Part shown: in pieces, positions 37,667 through 48,290 of the stretch
Numbering within the stretch: the first letter of the stretch is position 1
How the letters are laid out: every line of letters starts with the position of its first letter
Made by a program: the position numbers and the translations under genes
Assembly: GCF_006065315.1 (NCBI RefSeq)
Contig: NZ_CP040749.1
Coordinates: 1,502,501 to 1,566,500, forward strand
Direction of reading: 5' to 3'
DNA: 64,000 nt
Source of the DNA: Aureibaculum algae
Lineage (GTDB): Bacteria > Bacteroidota > Bacteroidia > Flavobacteriales > Flavobacteriaceae
The notes under the pieces: model-generated
Database searches by the model: none
What the model saw: the letters and a program-made list of their open reading frames with translations, nothing else
Told to the model about the DNA's origin: nothing

Positions 37667-39472
37667 TTAATTATTTTCGTTTAGGTAATAGTCACGAAGG
37701 ATAAAAAATGCCTGCTTTTTCATTCCTTGTTCAGATATTAACCCTTTTCTATTAAAATCATCTTGAATTCTTTTTAATGGACGTCTTGAAGAACGGAAGT
37801 CCATCAAAATCCATGGAGATAAACCTGCTAAAAAATCAATATTTCTCATCATCTCAATATTGGTTCTATAGACCTCTGCTTGATATTCTTCTGTCCAACG
37901 TTCATTCTTTTCACCATGTAAACCGTATAATGCTCCACCACCTACTTCACTCATAATCATAGGTTTGTTATAGGTACTAGCCCATTTTAATTTTGAACAA
38001 CTCTCGGTTGATCCAGCATACCATCCACAATAATTATTTATACCAATTACGTCTACAGCTTTTCCAAGAGGATCTTCTATTAAGTTTTCATCTTTGCCAT
38101 AACCTTGCGTATCTAAAGCAGCGGTAATTAATCGGGTATTATCAAGTTCTCTAGCTTGTTCCACTAGATTCTCTATAAAAGACAATCGTGCCTCACTTTC
38201 AGGTGTTTCATTGGCCATTGACCATAAAACAATTGCAGCTCGGTTTTTATCACGCGAAATCATTTCGGTAAGTTGATTCTTTGCGTTCGCATAGGTATCT
38301 TTATTTTCAAATTGTATGGTCCAATACACTGGTATTTCAGACCAAATTATAAAGCCCATTTTTTCTGCTTCACGCACCATTGTTTCACTATGAGGGTAGT
38401 GTGCCAATCGTATAAAATTACAACCTAATTCTTTTGCCCAATCTAACAGTATTTTACATTCTTCTTTAGAAACAACACGTCCTGTTTTGAACGGGGCTTC
38501 TTCATGAATACTAATCCCTTTTAAAAAGATATCTTTTCCATTTAATAAGATTTTAGTGCCTTTGGTTTCTATGGTTCTAAATCCAATTTGATCTGTAATT
38601 TTATCCGTTGCTGTTTTTAAAATGACTTCATACGTTTTAGGATTTTCAGGCTCCCAAAGTACTGGCTTCGTCTTCATAGAAAATTTAGCGATACCATTTT
38701 GTACAACGGTATTTACATTTTTTTTAAGTTCAGGGATGCTTACGTTTACAGCATCACCATCTTTTCCATTTTTAACAGACACCCAACCTTCAATAGTTTT
38801 GGTATTTCCTTTTGGTAACTGAATTGAATAATCGGCTATATGCGATATTGGCGTTTTAACTAAATGTACTGATCTTGTAATTCCTCCATAATTCCACCAA
38901 TCTTGATTTACAGTAGGTACATTTTCTTTTTTCCGTTTGTTATCTACTTTTACAACTACAAAATTATTTCCTTCTTTCAATTTATCAGTAACTTCAAATT
39001 GAAATGGGGTATAACCACCTACGTGAGAACCGATACGTTCACCATTAAGATATACGATAGCTTCATAATTAACAGCTTCAAAATATAAGAAAGCCAATTC
39101 ATTACTATCAATAGTATAATTAAAGTCTTTTTTGTACCAAACCGTACCTTCATAATAGTACAATTTGTCCATTTGCGTATTCCAATCACCAGGAACCATC
39201 AATTGCGAACTGGTATCAAAGTTATATTCGATGAGGTCAGATGGTGATTCCATTTTTTTATTTTTAAAGTATCCATCATCTTTTACCTGTAATCTATGGT
39301 TGTAATAACCATTCTCAAGAGGATCGACAATAATATCCCACATGCCATTTAATTCTATTTTTTCTCTCGAGTCAATATTTTGTAATAAGTCAGAAAATCC
39401 AGTTTCTTGAGCTGTTAGTGGTGTATTTAAAATAATTACAAATACAATTAGGATGCTTTTAATTAATTTCAT
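37667..39472 (-). CDS. Glycoside hydrolase family 2 (beta-glucuronidase-like)
   Basis: 601-aa exported enzyme (signal peptide to about residue 21). It has the three-domain GH2 layout: sugar-binding jelly roll (about 30-205), immunoglobulin-like (about 205-300) and TIM barrel (about 300-598). The acid/base Glu is in LWSMANETPES (about residue 418) and the nucleophile in IMSEVGGGA (about 506). The WYKKDF and SIHEEAPFKTGR segments are typical of beta-glucuronidases. The substrate is unproven. No SusC/SusD pair is adjacent. Confidence 0.87.
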   Translation of the reverse strand: MKLIKSILIVFVIILNTPLTAQETGFSDLLQNIDSREKIELNGMWDIIVDPLENGYYNHRLQVKDDGYFKNKKMESPSDLIEYNFDTSSQLMVPGDWNTQMDKLYYYEGTVWYKKDFNYTIDSNELAFLYFEAVNYEAIVYLNGERIGSHVGGYTPFQFEVTDKLKEGNNFVVVKVDNKRKKENVPTVNQDWWNYGGITRSVHLVKTPISHIADYSIQLPKGNTKTIEGWVSVKNGKDGDAVNVSIPELKKNVNTVVQNGIAKFSMKTKPVLWEPENPKTYEVILKTATDKITDQIGFRTIETKGTKILLNGKDIFLKGISIHEEAPFKTGRVVSKEECKILLDWAKELGCNFIRLAHYPHSETMVREAEKMGFIIWSEIPVYWTIQFENKDTYANAKNQLTEMISRDKNRAAIVLWSMANETPESEARLSFIENLVEQARELDNTRLITAALDTQGYGKDENLIEDPLGKAVDVIGINNYCGWYAGSTESCSKLKWASTYNKPMIMSEVGGGALYGLHGEKNERWTEEYQAEVYRTNIEMMRNIDFLAGLSPWILMDFRSSRRPLKRIQDDFNRKGLISEQGMKKQAFFILRDYYLNENN

Positions 39473-39716
39473 GGTTGGTTTTTGTTCAAGGTTATTCTTT
39501 TCAACATTTATTTTTTTTAATGTAAACCTTAATTTTTAATAGGGCTAATGCTGTTGAAAACAATAATAAATGTGTTTATGAAAGTGTTGTTTTTTAACAG
39601 AACTAAGTTAATGAAAGATAATGAGTGAGCAGTTAAATGCGGTTAAAATTTTTCCGATATTATCATCATACATACTTAAAAAAGTACTTGGAAAAAATTC
39701 AAAAGTTACTGTTGAT

Positions 39717-40904
39717 TTACTCTTTGTTATTTAGGTGTCTCGCTAATGATACGCCCATACTTGCACAGGCTTGTAATAGATATCCACCAGTAGGAGCATC
39801 CCAGTCTACCATTTCGCCAATACAATATTGATGGGGTAAAACTACAAGTTCAAAATTTTTAGAAATTGCTTTTAAATCAATTCCTCCTACGGTAGAAATG
39901 GCTTCGTCAATGGGAGCGGTATTCATTATTTCTAAAGGAAATTCTTTGATGTTTTTAGTTAGTATATCTATATTTAAATAGGATGCTTTTGGTAGATAGG
40001 TTTTTAATAGATCAATTTGAGATGTACTTAGTTTTAGTTCTTTTTTTAAGGTCTCCGTGGTATTTCTATAAGTAGATAATGTTAGTTTAGAATGTACATT
40101 TTCTACAGTAAGCGAAGGTTTAAAATCAATAAAAATCGTTGCATTTGATTTTGCATTCAACTGTTCTCTAATTTGTGGACTTAATCCGTAAATGGAATTT
40201 CCTTCTAATCCAAATTTAGTAATAACTGCTTCTCCTTTCTGAGTAATGGAATTGCAAGTAATAGTGATATTTTTTAATGGAGTTCCTTCATGCTTTTTAA
40301 TAAAATCAGGTTTCCAATCAATTTGATATCCACAGTTTGAGGCTTGAAATGCTTTTGTCTTAATTCCCTTTTTAGAAAAAATATCTCGCCAGATGCCGTC
40401 AGATCCCGTAATTTTCCAACTGCCACCGCCTAATGAGAAGACGGTATAGTCTGTTTGTGTTGTTTTGTTATTAAGTATAGGATTGTTATGATTATCCCAA
40501 CCAGAAAAAGTTTGCTCATATTTGATAATGACTCCTTTTTCTTTGAGGGTATTGAGAATGGCATTCAGCACTTCAATAGGTTTAATTCCTTCTGTTGGAT
40601 ACACTCTTTTGCTGCTTCCTACATAGGTGGAAATCTCAATTTGATCAAGCCAATTTCTAAAATCAGTATTCGTGAAGTCAAGTAATGCTTTATCTAAGAA
40701 ATTATTTGGAGTATAGCGTTTAATAAATTTATCAATTGATTCTGAGTGTGTTAAGTTAAAACCACCTTTACCAGCAACTAAAAATTTACGACCAGCCGTT
40801 TTGTTTTTTTCATAGATAGTAATCGCAAATTTTTCAGCATCTAAAAAAGCAGCCAATACTAAAGCTGATGGTCCGCCACCTATAATTGCAATTTGTTTTT
40901 TCAT
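39717..40904 (-). CDS. NAD(P)/FAD-dependent oxidoreductase, HI0933/BaiN family
   Basis: 395-aa flavoprotein. N-terminal Rossmann motif IAIIGGGPSALVLAA (residues 5-19), GRKFLVAGKGGFNLTHS (about 38-54) and the C-terminal GGIDLKAISKN... and GEMVDWDAPTGGYLLQACASMG (region about 355-380) define the HI0933-like family. The biochemical role of the family is not settled; flavin-linked reduction is likely. It is monocistronic. Confidence 0.86.
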   Translation of the reverse strand: MKKQIAIIGGGPSALVLAAFLDAEKFAITIYEKNKTAGRKFLVAGKGGFNLTHSESIDKFIKRYTPNNFLDKALLDFTNTDFRNWLDQIEISTYVGSSKRVYPTEGIKPIEVLNAILNTLKEKGVIIKYEQTFSGWDNHNNPILNNKTTQTDYTVFSLGGGSWKITGSDGIWRDIFSKKGIKTKAFQASNCGYQIDWKPDFIKKHEGTPLKNITITCNSITQKGEAVITKFGLEGNSIYGLSPQIREQLNAKSNATIFIDFKPSLTVENVHSKLTLSTYRNTTETLKKELKLSTSQIDLLKTYLPKASYLNIDILTKNIKEFPLEIMNTAPIDEAISTVGGIDLKAISKNFELVVLPHQYCIGEMVDWDAPTGGYLLQACASMGVSLARHLNNKE

Positions 40905-41056
40905 GAAACGAAAATAGTTGTTATTTAAATGCCTAAAACACTATTCGTTAATAGCATACTGTATTTGGTTAAGCCATGATTTAATTTGATGTTACCTCAT
41001 ATATATTATACCACAATACGCCTCAAATATGAGGTTTTTGGCACCTTTCAAGTTAT

Positions 41057-42901
41057 CTAAATACCTTCAACAAATTTTAAAAAGACTTTTTTATGAAGGT
41101 CAAGATCCATATTTGGAGAAAGTGAGGCACGTACAATATAATCTTTATCACCTTCTTTGGTTGTTCCTTGTGTTGAGGTGGCTGGTATTGTCCAATAACA
41201 TCCTTTTAACTGACCATAACTCACACAGAACTTACTCTCATTAGGAATTTCTGTAATCATTAAATTGATTAACTTTAAATTCAAAGCTCTTTTATAGGTC
41301 TCTTTTTCTTCATCAGTTTTTCCTTTTGTAGGAAGATCTAATGAAAACACAGAAGGGGTAAATCCTTGTGCTGCCAACTCTTTTGAAACAAAATTAATTT
41401 TCGCATCTGGTAATACGTCATGGATAAAGTTTACAAATTCACGCGTATTTTTATAAGCATCAGCTATCCTTTGATTCATAGAAGGCAACTGTTTTGCTAA
41501 TATCTCATATTGAAAAGCTGTAGCTTCATTATCGCAAATTGTTAGATGCAATTCTATTTTGTCCATCAATGCTGCCGTTTTTGTGTTTCCTACACAATAG
41601 CCAGCAGTACATTTTCCACCACTAGGGAATTTTGAGCCACTAGCAAATGAAATAGTCCTAACGGTTGATAGTATGTCACCTTCGCCTAAAAAGTGGACAT
41701 TTGGACAAAATGTTTGATCTAAAATAAATACAGGATCGATGGCTATATTACCCGTTGGAGTTTTTCTTTCTTTATGTAAAGCTTCTTTTAATTTTTTTAG
41801 ATCAGGAACTTCAACTCTCGGATTTGTTGGAATTTCAGCTATGATGTATGGAATGGCATCTTCTTTGGCAATTTTATCTAAAACGATAGTAATACTTTGT
41901 ACCATATCATTATCACCATCTACAGGTAAATCTACTATTTCAACATTGTCAATACAAGCGGCAACACGTCTGGCTTGATCATTTGTACCACCATAACAAT
42001 TAGGAGGAACAATGAATTTGATTGCTTTACCTTTATGATTTTCTAAAGCATCATGAATAAGCCCCATCATAATAGCATATTGAATGGATAATCCACTTGA
42101 AGCCACGAGTGGTTTCGTAGTTGTATTTGTAATTTTTACAATGGAATCTAATACACTTGTTTTATTAGGCTCGCTAATATTTTTCTTAGTTTCGATAGAA
42201 GATTTTGCTATAAGCGACTTTAAAGCAGCGAGAGCATTAGCTGGCGTCATAGCAATGGTTTCTCTTCGTCTTACATGCTGAATATCGGAAACATAATTTT
42301 CATTTTGTTTGCCATTTAAAACTAAAACACTACCCAATTGTCCATAAAGCCCTATGAAAAAGTCAATCTTTGAATTTGTATGAATTGCACCAATTTCATC
42401 TTGTTCTGAAATAAAGATTGTACTTCCATTAAACTCAGAAATGTCATCTGTGTTTTCCACTTTCTTTAGCTCAAAGTTGTAACCATACACACGTTTTATG
42501 ATTTCAGCATCAAAAAAGGCTGGTAAAGCTTCCGTATAAACGATTTGTGTATTTTTATGAGCTAATAAATTTTTTCTTAGCACAGCCAAAACAGGAACTG
42601 ACTTAGACGAAAAACTGATTACATTTTCTGATTTTAAATCATGTAATTTAGCAATGGCCCATTCGAGTACGCAAGATAAAGGATGACCTAAACGAATGTA
42701 ATCATACGCAGTTGGTAAATTATTCAGTGCTGCAGCTTCAGAATTATGATCATTAAATAACGTTTCAAACTGCTCTAAAAATTGAGTTTTCGCCAACTTT
42801 TCATCATAAATATCTAATCGATGCGTTGTCATACTCAACCAGCCAGTTGGCATATTTTCTAATACCTCATTAATAAAATTGAGAATTCTATTTTCTTCCA
42901 T
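41057..42901 (-). CDS. PLP-dependent enzyme, Cys/Met-metabolism-like
   Basis: 614-aa protein. The central part (about residues 250-500) resembles PLP-dependent cystathionine-type enzymes, with a putative Schiff-base lysine in FASGSKFPSGG and a cofactor-binding Asp in IDPVFILDQTF; the N-terminal ~230 residues look like a second, incomplete aminotransferase-type half. It could be a cystathionine synthase/lyase relative, but the length and long N-terminus are unlike the canonical 380-aa enzymes. The start at 42901 (ATG) is preferred over an upstream TTG. Confidence 0.65.
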   Translation of the reverse strand: MEENRILNFINEVLENMPTGWLSMTTHRLDIYDEKLAKTQFLEQFETLFNDHNSEAAALNNLPTAYDYIRLGHPLSCVLEWAIAKLHDLKSENVISFSSKSVPVLAVLRKNLLAHKNTQIVYTEALPAFFDAEIIKRVYGYNFELKKVENTDDISEFNGSTIFISEQDEIGAIHTNSKIDFFIGLYGQLGSVLVLNGKQNENYVSDIQHVRRRETIAMTPANALAALKSLIAKSSIETKKNISEPNKTSVLDSIVKITNTTTKPLVASSGLSIQYAIMMGLIHDALENHKGKAIKFIVPPNCYGGTNDQARRVAACIDNVEIVDLPVDGDNDMVQSITIVLDKIAKEDAIPYIIAEIPTNPRVEVPDLKKLKEALHKERKTPTGNIAIDPVFILDQTFCPNVHFLGEGDILSTVRTISFASGSKFPSGGKCTAGYCVGNTKTAALMDKIELHLTICDNEATAFQYEILAKQLPSMNQRIADAYKNTREFVNFIHDVLPDAKINFVSKELAAQGFTPSVFSLDLPTKGKTDEEKETYKRALNLKLINLMITEIPNESKFCVSYGQLKGCYWTIPATSTQGTTKEGDKDYIVRASLSPNMDLDLHKKVFLKFVEGI

Positions 42902-43048
42902 TATTTTCACCTTTATATAGACTGGCAAGGTACAATTAATTAGATTTTTTTTTAGGTATTTCAGCGTGTATTATTAGGCTTCGTCAAAAAATAATTAGCA
43001 ATGACTTTATAGTTCACCTAATGAATAACTAAAGAGTTTAACTATTAT

Positions 43049-45814
43049 TTATTCATATAAACTCAATATTTTTTTCACTTCTTTTTTAATAGAATTTATC
43101 TGTTGCATTTTATGTAGTGTTGCAGCTATATTTTTAGGTATAGGCTTATTTACAATCTGTAAGACTTCATAATAGTAATGCAGAATTTTACTAAAGCCTT
43201 TGGGGATGTTTTCAAGGGTAATATTGGTAAGAATTACTTCAATGGTTTGATGTAATACATCTATAAACACGCCTTTTAATTGGAATAAACGATCAAACTG
43301 TTCTGCAACACGTGCCATAGGAATAGCATTTGCTTCATTGGCAACCAATTTAGATGTGGCCAGTGTGAATTCATCCAAATTTAAATACTGATGCGTTATA
43401 AGCAACTCTAACCAATCAAAAGCACCGGTACGAATGGGTGTTTTGCTACAAAATAAAGATAAAGTAAGAAATAAATAGCCTGCTTTATGAAGTGGTACTG
43501 GGTGTTCTGCGTTATATTTTACTACTTCTAAAATAGACTTTGTTTCGCTGGCTTCTATATCTGACAGGTAGTTAAATGCGTTTAAAATTAGGTTTACATA
43601 TAAAGGGTCTTGTAAATAACCATCTCTAGAAAACCAATGGCTTACATCTGCAATAATAAATTCTGTATTGGTTAAGTGATGTTCTAAGTAACTATTTTGA
43701 GTTACGTTTACGGTATAAATATCTGCATGTTTTATATTTTGTTCTAAATATGCCCAGCTATATTTTCGATCTTCAGAATATCTGCGTGCAACGGTCCAGT
43801 CCCATTCGGTAGGCGTTTTATACCAATCTTGGTTTTCATGTTTTGATATGGTGGCTTCAATCGCTTTGTTCGGATTTTTAAGAGTGTAAGCCGTTAGCCA
43901 AATGGAATCTAGATTTTTTATTTTTTGGGGATTAAAACTGGCCTTGTCATCTAATAAAAAGGCAAGAATGTCATCATGTTCTTGAGATATAGATGGTCTT
44001 TCTTTTGGTATGGGAGACCATCTGTTTAGCCTACACATTGCAGTACAGAAATCGGTTTCATTGGGTATTTGATTTACTTTTTTATAAAGTTCTAAGCGTT
44101 CAAAAAAGACAATAGGATCAATTTCAAAATGGTTATGTGTTGGTGTACTCAACAATGGAAGTACTTTTTTAAGCTGAATTTGATCTAAGACATATACCAC
44201 TCTTTTAAATCGATAATACAACGCATACCATCTATTGGCAGTATATAAAAAACGGTCTTCTTTTTTTACTTTTTGCTCCCATTCCTGTTTTTCCATACTG
44301 AAATTTGATGGAGTAGGCGAGAGCCACATACAAATAAGTTCAGCCACCATAACATGATGTACACCTACACGAGCTGTAATATCTAAATATTGTTCTTCTG
44401 CAATTCTTTTGGCTTGTTTTAATGCAGGTTGTAAGGTTTTATAATTGGTGTCTTTGAGGTTATAGTATCTAAGAATACCTTCTAGAAATAATTCGTAATC
44501 TAACACATCATTGCTTTTAAGCACTTTAGAAGTTAGAAAAATGAAATCATCTTCACTATCTATATATTGTATCTTGTTTTTGGCATTACAAGGTTCTGGA
44601 ATATATGCTTTCTGGAGATATGTGTCATAAGAAACAGCAACTTCACTTTCTCCTAATAAAGCACTCAATGCTGACTTTACTTCAGAATGCATTGTGTCTA
44701 TAAAAGGAAGTAGAGCTTCTTTTACCTCTTCATTTGGTTCAGGTAAAAGTTCATAACATTTTTGTGCAGCCAATTGTACTTTATTATCTTCTTGAAGAAA
44801 AATAGGGGCTAAATTTACACAGCATAGTTCAACGAGGTTTTTGTCTTTTTTTAATCCTTTGTAAAGAATTGCCAAAGCCGTTTTTAGTCCACCAGTTAAT
44901 TTTTCTGAATAGACAATGCCATCTAACGAGTTTATAAAAAGGTTCCAGTCAAATGATTTGTGGTTCGCAATTTTCTTTAACTCTTGTAATCCAAAATTAA
45001 CAAGTAAATTTCTGTCATTATATAACAGTTGTATCAATTGATTTTGGCAAACACTATTTTCTTCAGCTGTAAAAGCTAAATCTCTATAAATGTTTTTTGC
45101 CCATCCATGCGTGGTCTGTTTAAGCGTTGGGTTATTAAAGGCTTCAAATAACTTTTGCTGAATAGTGGCTCTAGGTATGCGACCACTAGTTACTAATTCT
45201 ATAATAATGGCAGCTATATTAAATTCTCTATCTAAAAAGAAAGCACTATCTACACCCAATTCCATTTCAAAAACAGCCATTAATATGTCTATTGTAAAAT
45301 CGTCTTGAGGAAAGAAAGCATAGAATTTTTCTTTCATGCCTTCTTTAAAATCCTTGCTGTAACTGGCTCCATGCCATACATTGAATCGTGTTAAGCAGGC
45401 CACAAATATTTGACGATCAAAAGGGACTTTTCCTCTGTTGTATAATTCTCTAATTACACTGTACGGAATTCTTGTTAAAAAACTTTCTGGAGATGCGATA
45501 TCAGCTTTTATTTCTTGATATCGTTTTTCTGGATTTTCTAAATTATAAAACACAATTAATTCCGCAATATCTACGTCATCAAGTGTTTGTAAATCAATGT
45601 CTAGCTCTTTTATATTTAAAACACTGGAGTGTATTCTAGCCACAATACGAAGTATAAGACTTTGTTTTGCAGTATAATTCTCAGTAGACAACTTTAGCAG
45701 ATGTTCATCAAGATATTTCCGTTCTTCCCATACTTTTCCTTTAATCCAATTACAAGTGCCTGTTACTTCTTCATTTTTTATACGGAGTTCATAGTCTTTA
45801 CAAATTTTTTTCAT
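43049..45814 (-). CDS. Large helical-repeat protein paired with SWIM protein (DUF6493-like)
   Basis: 921-aa cytoplasmic protein, almost entirely alpha-helical, with HEAT-like stretches and no catalytic motif I can identify. Its ATG overlaps the stop of the SWIM zinc-finger gene by 4 bp (ATGA), so the two act as a pair. Large proteins of this type (tentatively DUF6493) accompany SWIM proteins in other bacteria. The role is unknown. It lies just left of the cassette array, but I see no good cassette end at its 3' side. Confidence 0.6.
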   Translation of the reverse strand: MKKICKDYELRIKNEEVTGTCNWIKGKVWEERKYLDEHLLKLSTENYTAKQSLILRIVARIHSSVLNIKELDIDLQTLDDVDIAELIVFYNLENPEKRYQEIKADIASPESFLTRIPYSVIRELYNRGKVPFDRQIFVACLTRFNVWHGASYSKDFKEGMKEKFYAFFPQDDFTIDILMAVFEMELGVDSAFFLDREFNIAAIIIELVTSGRIPRATIQQKLFEAFNNPTLKQTTHGWAKNIYRDLAFTAEENSVCQNQLIQLLYNDRNLLVNFGLQELKKIANHKSFDWNLFINSLDGIVYSEKLTGGLKTALAILYKGLKKDKNLVELCCVNLAPIFLQEDNKVQLAAQKCYELLPEPNEEVKEALLPFIDTMHSEVKSALSALLGESEVAVSYDTYLQKAYIPEPCNAKNKIQYIDSEDDFIFLTSKVLKSNDVLDYELFLEGILRYYNLKDTNYKTLQPALKQAKRIAEEQYLDITARVGVHHVMVAELICMWLSPTPSNFSMEKQEWEQKVKKEDRFLYTANRWYALYYRFKRVVYVLDQIQLKKVLPLLSTPTHNHFEIDPIVFFERLELYKKVNQIPNETDFCTAMCRLNRWSPIPKERPSISQEHDDILAFLLDDKASFNPQKIKNLDSIWLTAYTLKNPNKAIEATISKHENQDWYKTPTEWDWTVARRYSEDRKYSWAYLEQNIKHADIYTVNVTQNSYLEHHLTNTEFIIADVSHWFSRDGYLQDPLYVNLILNAFNYLSDIEASETKSILEVVKYNAEHPVPLHKAGYLFLTLSLFCSKTPIRTGAFDWLELLITHQYLNLDEFTLATSKLVANEANAIPMARVAEQFDRLFQLKGVFIDVLHQTIEVILTNITLENIPKGFSKILHYYYEVLQIVNKPIPKNIAATLHKMQQINSIKKEVKKILSLYE

Positions 45815-47178
45815 AATTCAAATTCTTCAAGTAATTGTTTTAATTCTTTTTCAGTATTGTTCTTTAATATTTGTGTTGCCAGAATATGTTTACATGCACC
45901 TCTACTCGTTTGATGAGTGGCAAACCATGTGCAGGTACACAACGTTTTATGAGGCGTAATAATTACTTTATGAAAAAGACCGCTACCTTTTATTTTTGTT
46001 TCTGTTTCTTCATCTGAATTTTTCACCCATTCATAGTCCCCCTTTTTTATAAGTTTGAGTGCATTTTTGTATCGCGGATTTAAACTTTCTACGCTACTCA
46101 TTTTAAAAGGTAGTTTTCGGTAATAGTAGTTACCTTCATTTAAATCAAAACCAAGCAAGCCCATGGCCGAAAGACGTGTAGCTACACTTTTAAATTCGAT
46201 AGAAGGAAGGTCTTTTAAAATAGGGTCATCTGGCGAAAATTCTTCATTAATATGAGCATAGGTATTTAGTTTTTGCATCCATTCTTCAGGAATATCTTCT
46301 ATCAAATTTTCTAATGTATTTCCTTCTCCAGAAAATCCTCTCCAAAAACTTCTTGAAAGTATGGCTGTAAAGCGGACATTAGAGAGTTCAAATTGAAAAG
46401 CGGTAGCTTGTTCTGACTCGGTAATATAAATTATAAGTTTCTGGGCAAGTGGACGAAGATTTTCTAAGAGTCGCAACCGATGAATACCACCAATGCAGAT
46501 GCTTCCCTTTGTATTTATTGGAGATAGAGCCGGCTTTTTACCTCTAAAATTTAAGTAGTAATCATCTTTAACATCTCCTTTGGGTATTGCTCTAAAAAGT
46601 AATTGTATTTGCAATTTGTCTAGCACGGCTACTTCCTTCATGGCTGCACTTAACAACTGTACGGTTGCCATACCTTTAATCCATCGAATAGGGAGCGAAA
46701 CTTTTTTCTCAATTACCTTATGATCTTGTTTTTGCATGACAAACTCTTTTTTTCCTATTGAAAAAAAGACATGTTCACCTTTGTTAATTTTGCTTAATGC
46801 AGCAATCATTTCGGTATTGAAGTCTACGTTTGTAGTGCCTTGTTGTAAAAACTCACCATCTAACGCCTCTGGTAAAATAGTTACTTTTCCGTAAACGCTG
46901 CAACACGATGAAAAACCTTCTAAACGAAGTTTTTCTCCTCCGGCTGTAATTACAGGATCACGTAATGCACTGCCAAGAGGCATAAAATTAGAAGCTACAA
47001 TTTTAGATAGCGTTAGTAGGCTTCTAGCAATGGTATACGGTTCTTTAAGTTTTCCCCAAAAGAAACAAGGGACTTCTTTTTCTTCAAAAGACTCGTTATA
47101 GTGAGATAAAAAAATTTCGCTTCCGTTCTTTCCTTTTGTAATTGTAGAAGGCTCGTTGTATTGATAGGTAATGTCCAT
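45811..47178 (-). CDS. SWIM zinc-finger protein
   Basis: 455 aa with a C-terminal SWIM domain, C-x-C-x(n)-C-x-H: CTCTWFATHQTSRGACKHIL (about residues 413-432), a zinc-binding protein- or DNA-interaction module. The rest is alpha/beta without a recognised enzyme motif. It is upstream of, and translationally coupled to, the 921-aa gene. Neither a MoxR ATPase nor a VWA protein, which often accompany SWIM proteins, is nearby. Confidence 0.8.
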   Translation of the reverse strand: MDITYQYNEPSTITKGKNGSEIFLSHYNESFEEKEVPCFFWGKLKEPYTIARSLLTLSKIVASNFMPLGSALRDPVITAGGEKLRLEGFSSCCSVYGKVTILPEALDGEFLQQGTTNVDFNTEMIAALSKINKGEHVFFSIGKKEFVMQKQDHKVIEKKVSLPIRWIKGMATVQLLSAAMKEVAVLDKLQIQLLFRAIPKGDVKDDYYLNFRGKKPALSPINTKGSICIGGIHRLRLLENLRPLAQKLIIYITESEQATAFQFELSNVRFTAILSRSFWRGFSGEGNTLENLIEDIPEEWMQKLNTYAHINEEFSPDDPILKDLPSIEFKSVATRLSAMGLLGFDLNEGNYYYRKLPFKMSSVESLNPRYKNALKLIKKGDYEWVKNSDEETETKIKGSGLFHKVIITPHKTLCTCTWFATHQTSRGACKHILATQILKNNTEKELKQLLEEFEL

Positions 47179-47423
47179 TAAAACGTTGGTTTTATGCTTT
47201 TGTTATGCAGAACGATTGTGCATTGTACTGTTATATTCAAAAATATCAATTCCATTTATTTTTAACGACATTTTTTGTTAAAAGGTATTTGATAGATTTT
47301 TCAGGTGCACAATTTATTTTAAAAACTAAGAAGTTGGTCGTAGTTTATGAGAAATTGCAGCGATATTATGGTATAAAACGGAAGCCTTGTGTTGTTTATG
47401 AATATTGTTGTGTGTAGTTTTAA
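47179..47423. repeat. Possible first attC site of the cassette array
   Basis: A gene-free stretch begins ATTAAAAC and ends at the core-like GTTTTAA (47417-47423). It contains GCTTTTGTTATG, similar to the 5' arm of the attC at 55192, but its two halves pair poorly. The start of the next segment (GTTTTA) is complementary to that segment's end (TAAAAC at 48110-48115). A weak case; the 70-codon plus-strand frame inside is probably noise. Confidence 0.35.
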
Positions 47424-48097
47424 TACATTGCTTGATTGTTTTCGACTTTAAATAATTCCAAACTCATTTTCTGATATATTTCAGATTCCATTTCCAATTT
47501 ACAACCTATTAACATTGGTGCTTCTTCTGAGGTTGTAAAGCACCAGTCTAGATTTTCTGAAAAGAGACAGGTTTCTAATTGAAATCGATATGTACCTTGA
47601 ATCTCAAAATATTTTTCTAAGTCAATATCAATATATTCTTTTTGTAAATTTGAAGCATTAGTATATTCTTCTGAATCGTAGATTAGAAGATTCAACTTTG
47701 ATTTTTCAGACAACTTTTTTAAAGATTCCTTTAGTTTAAATATAGTTAAATTGTCCAAAAAACAAGTTCCGGGTGTTTCCGGTATAAGATTTACAGTTTT
47801 GTTTGAAAAGGGAACATTAAATTGGTTTGCTAAATCCATTATTGATATCGGCCGATAAAGTTTCTCATTATTTAATAAAACGTTAAACTCTTGTTCAATC
47901 TTCACTCGTTTGTTTATTTCCTCAAACGTTTCTTTTTGCAAAGGATAATCATCAAAAGGAAAATTTTCAATTATACCGTATACCCAATGGACGATAAACT
48001 TGGATTCGAAAAATTCAGGGATATAATGTTTCGCGAAATTCCAATTTGTAGATTTTCGATTATTATAGAACTGATGAAAGTCGTTAAAAATGTTCAT
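47420..48097 (-). CDS. Hypothetical protein, cassette gene
   Basis: 225-aa soluble protein, acidic, without signal peptide or known domain. It starts with MNIFNDFHQFYNNRKSTNW. The stop codon (47420-47422) lies within the core-like GTTTTAA, and the ATG is about 18 bp from the core of the next attC, so it fills its segment as a cassette gene does. No function is assigned. Confidence 0.6.
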   Translation of the reverse strand: MNIFNDFHQFYNNRKSTNWNFAKHYIPEFFESKFIVHWVYGIIENFPFDDYPLQKETFEEINKRVKIEQEFNVLLNNEKLYRPISIMDLANQFNVPFSNKTVNLIPETPGTCFLDNLTIFKLKESLKKLSEKSKLNLLIYDSEEYTNASNLQKEYIDIDLEKYFEIQGTYRFQLETCLFSENLDWCFTTSEEAPMLIGCKLEMESEIYQKMSLELFKVENNQAMY

Positions 48098-48290
48098 TTT
48101 TAAATTACCTAAAACGTGTTTGTATATGATACGTTGCGTGGTTTGTCAGGTAATTTAGCAAATAAAAACCAGATAGAAAATCCGCGAGTATTTTCGTAAG
48201 TAAGCCAGCATTAGCAATGGATTATAGCAACCATGTAAAAGCAGTATCCAAAGTTTAGTTAATAACTTTAAGGTTCAAAAACTTATTATT

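Noticed and set aside
42901..42928. TTG start for the PLP enzyme
   Set aside because: An ATG nine codons later gives MEENRILNF and is the more likely start; the extra residues look like leader sequence.
47205..47417. Plus-strand 70-aa frame
   Set aside because: It covers the possible attC, has odd composition (many Cys/Tyr) and matches nothing.
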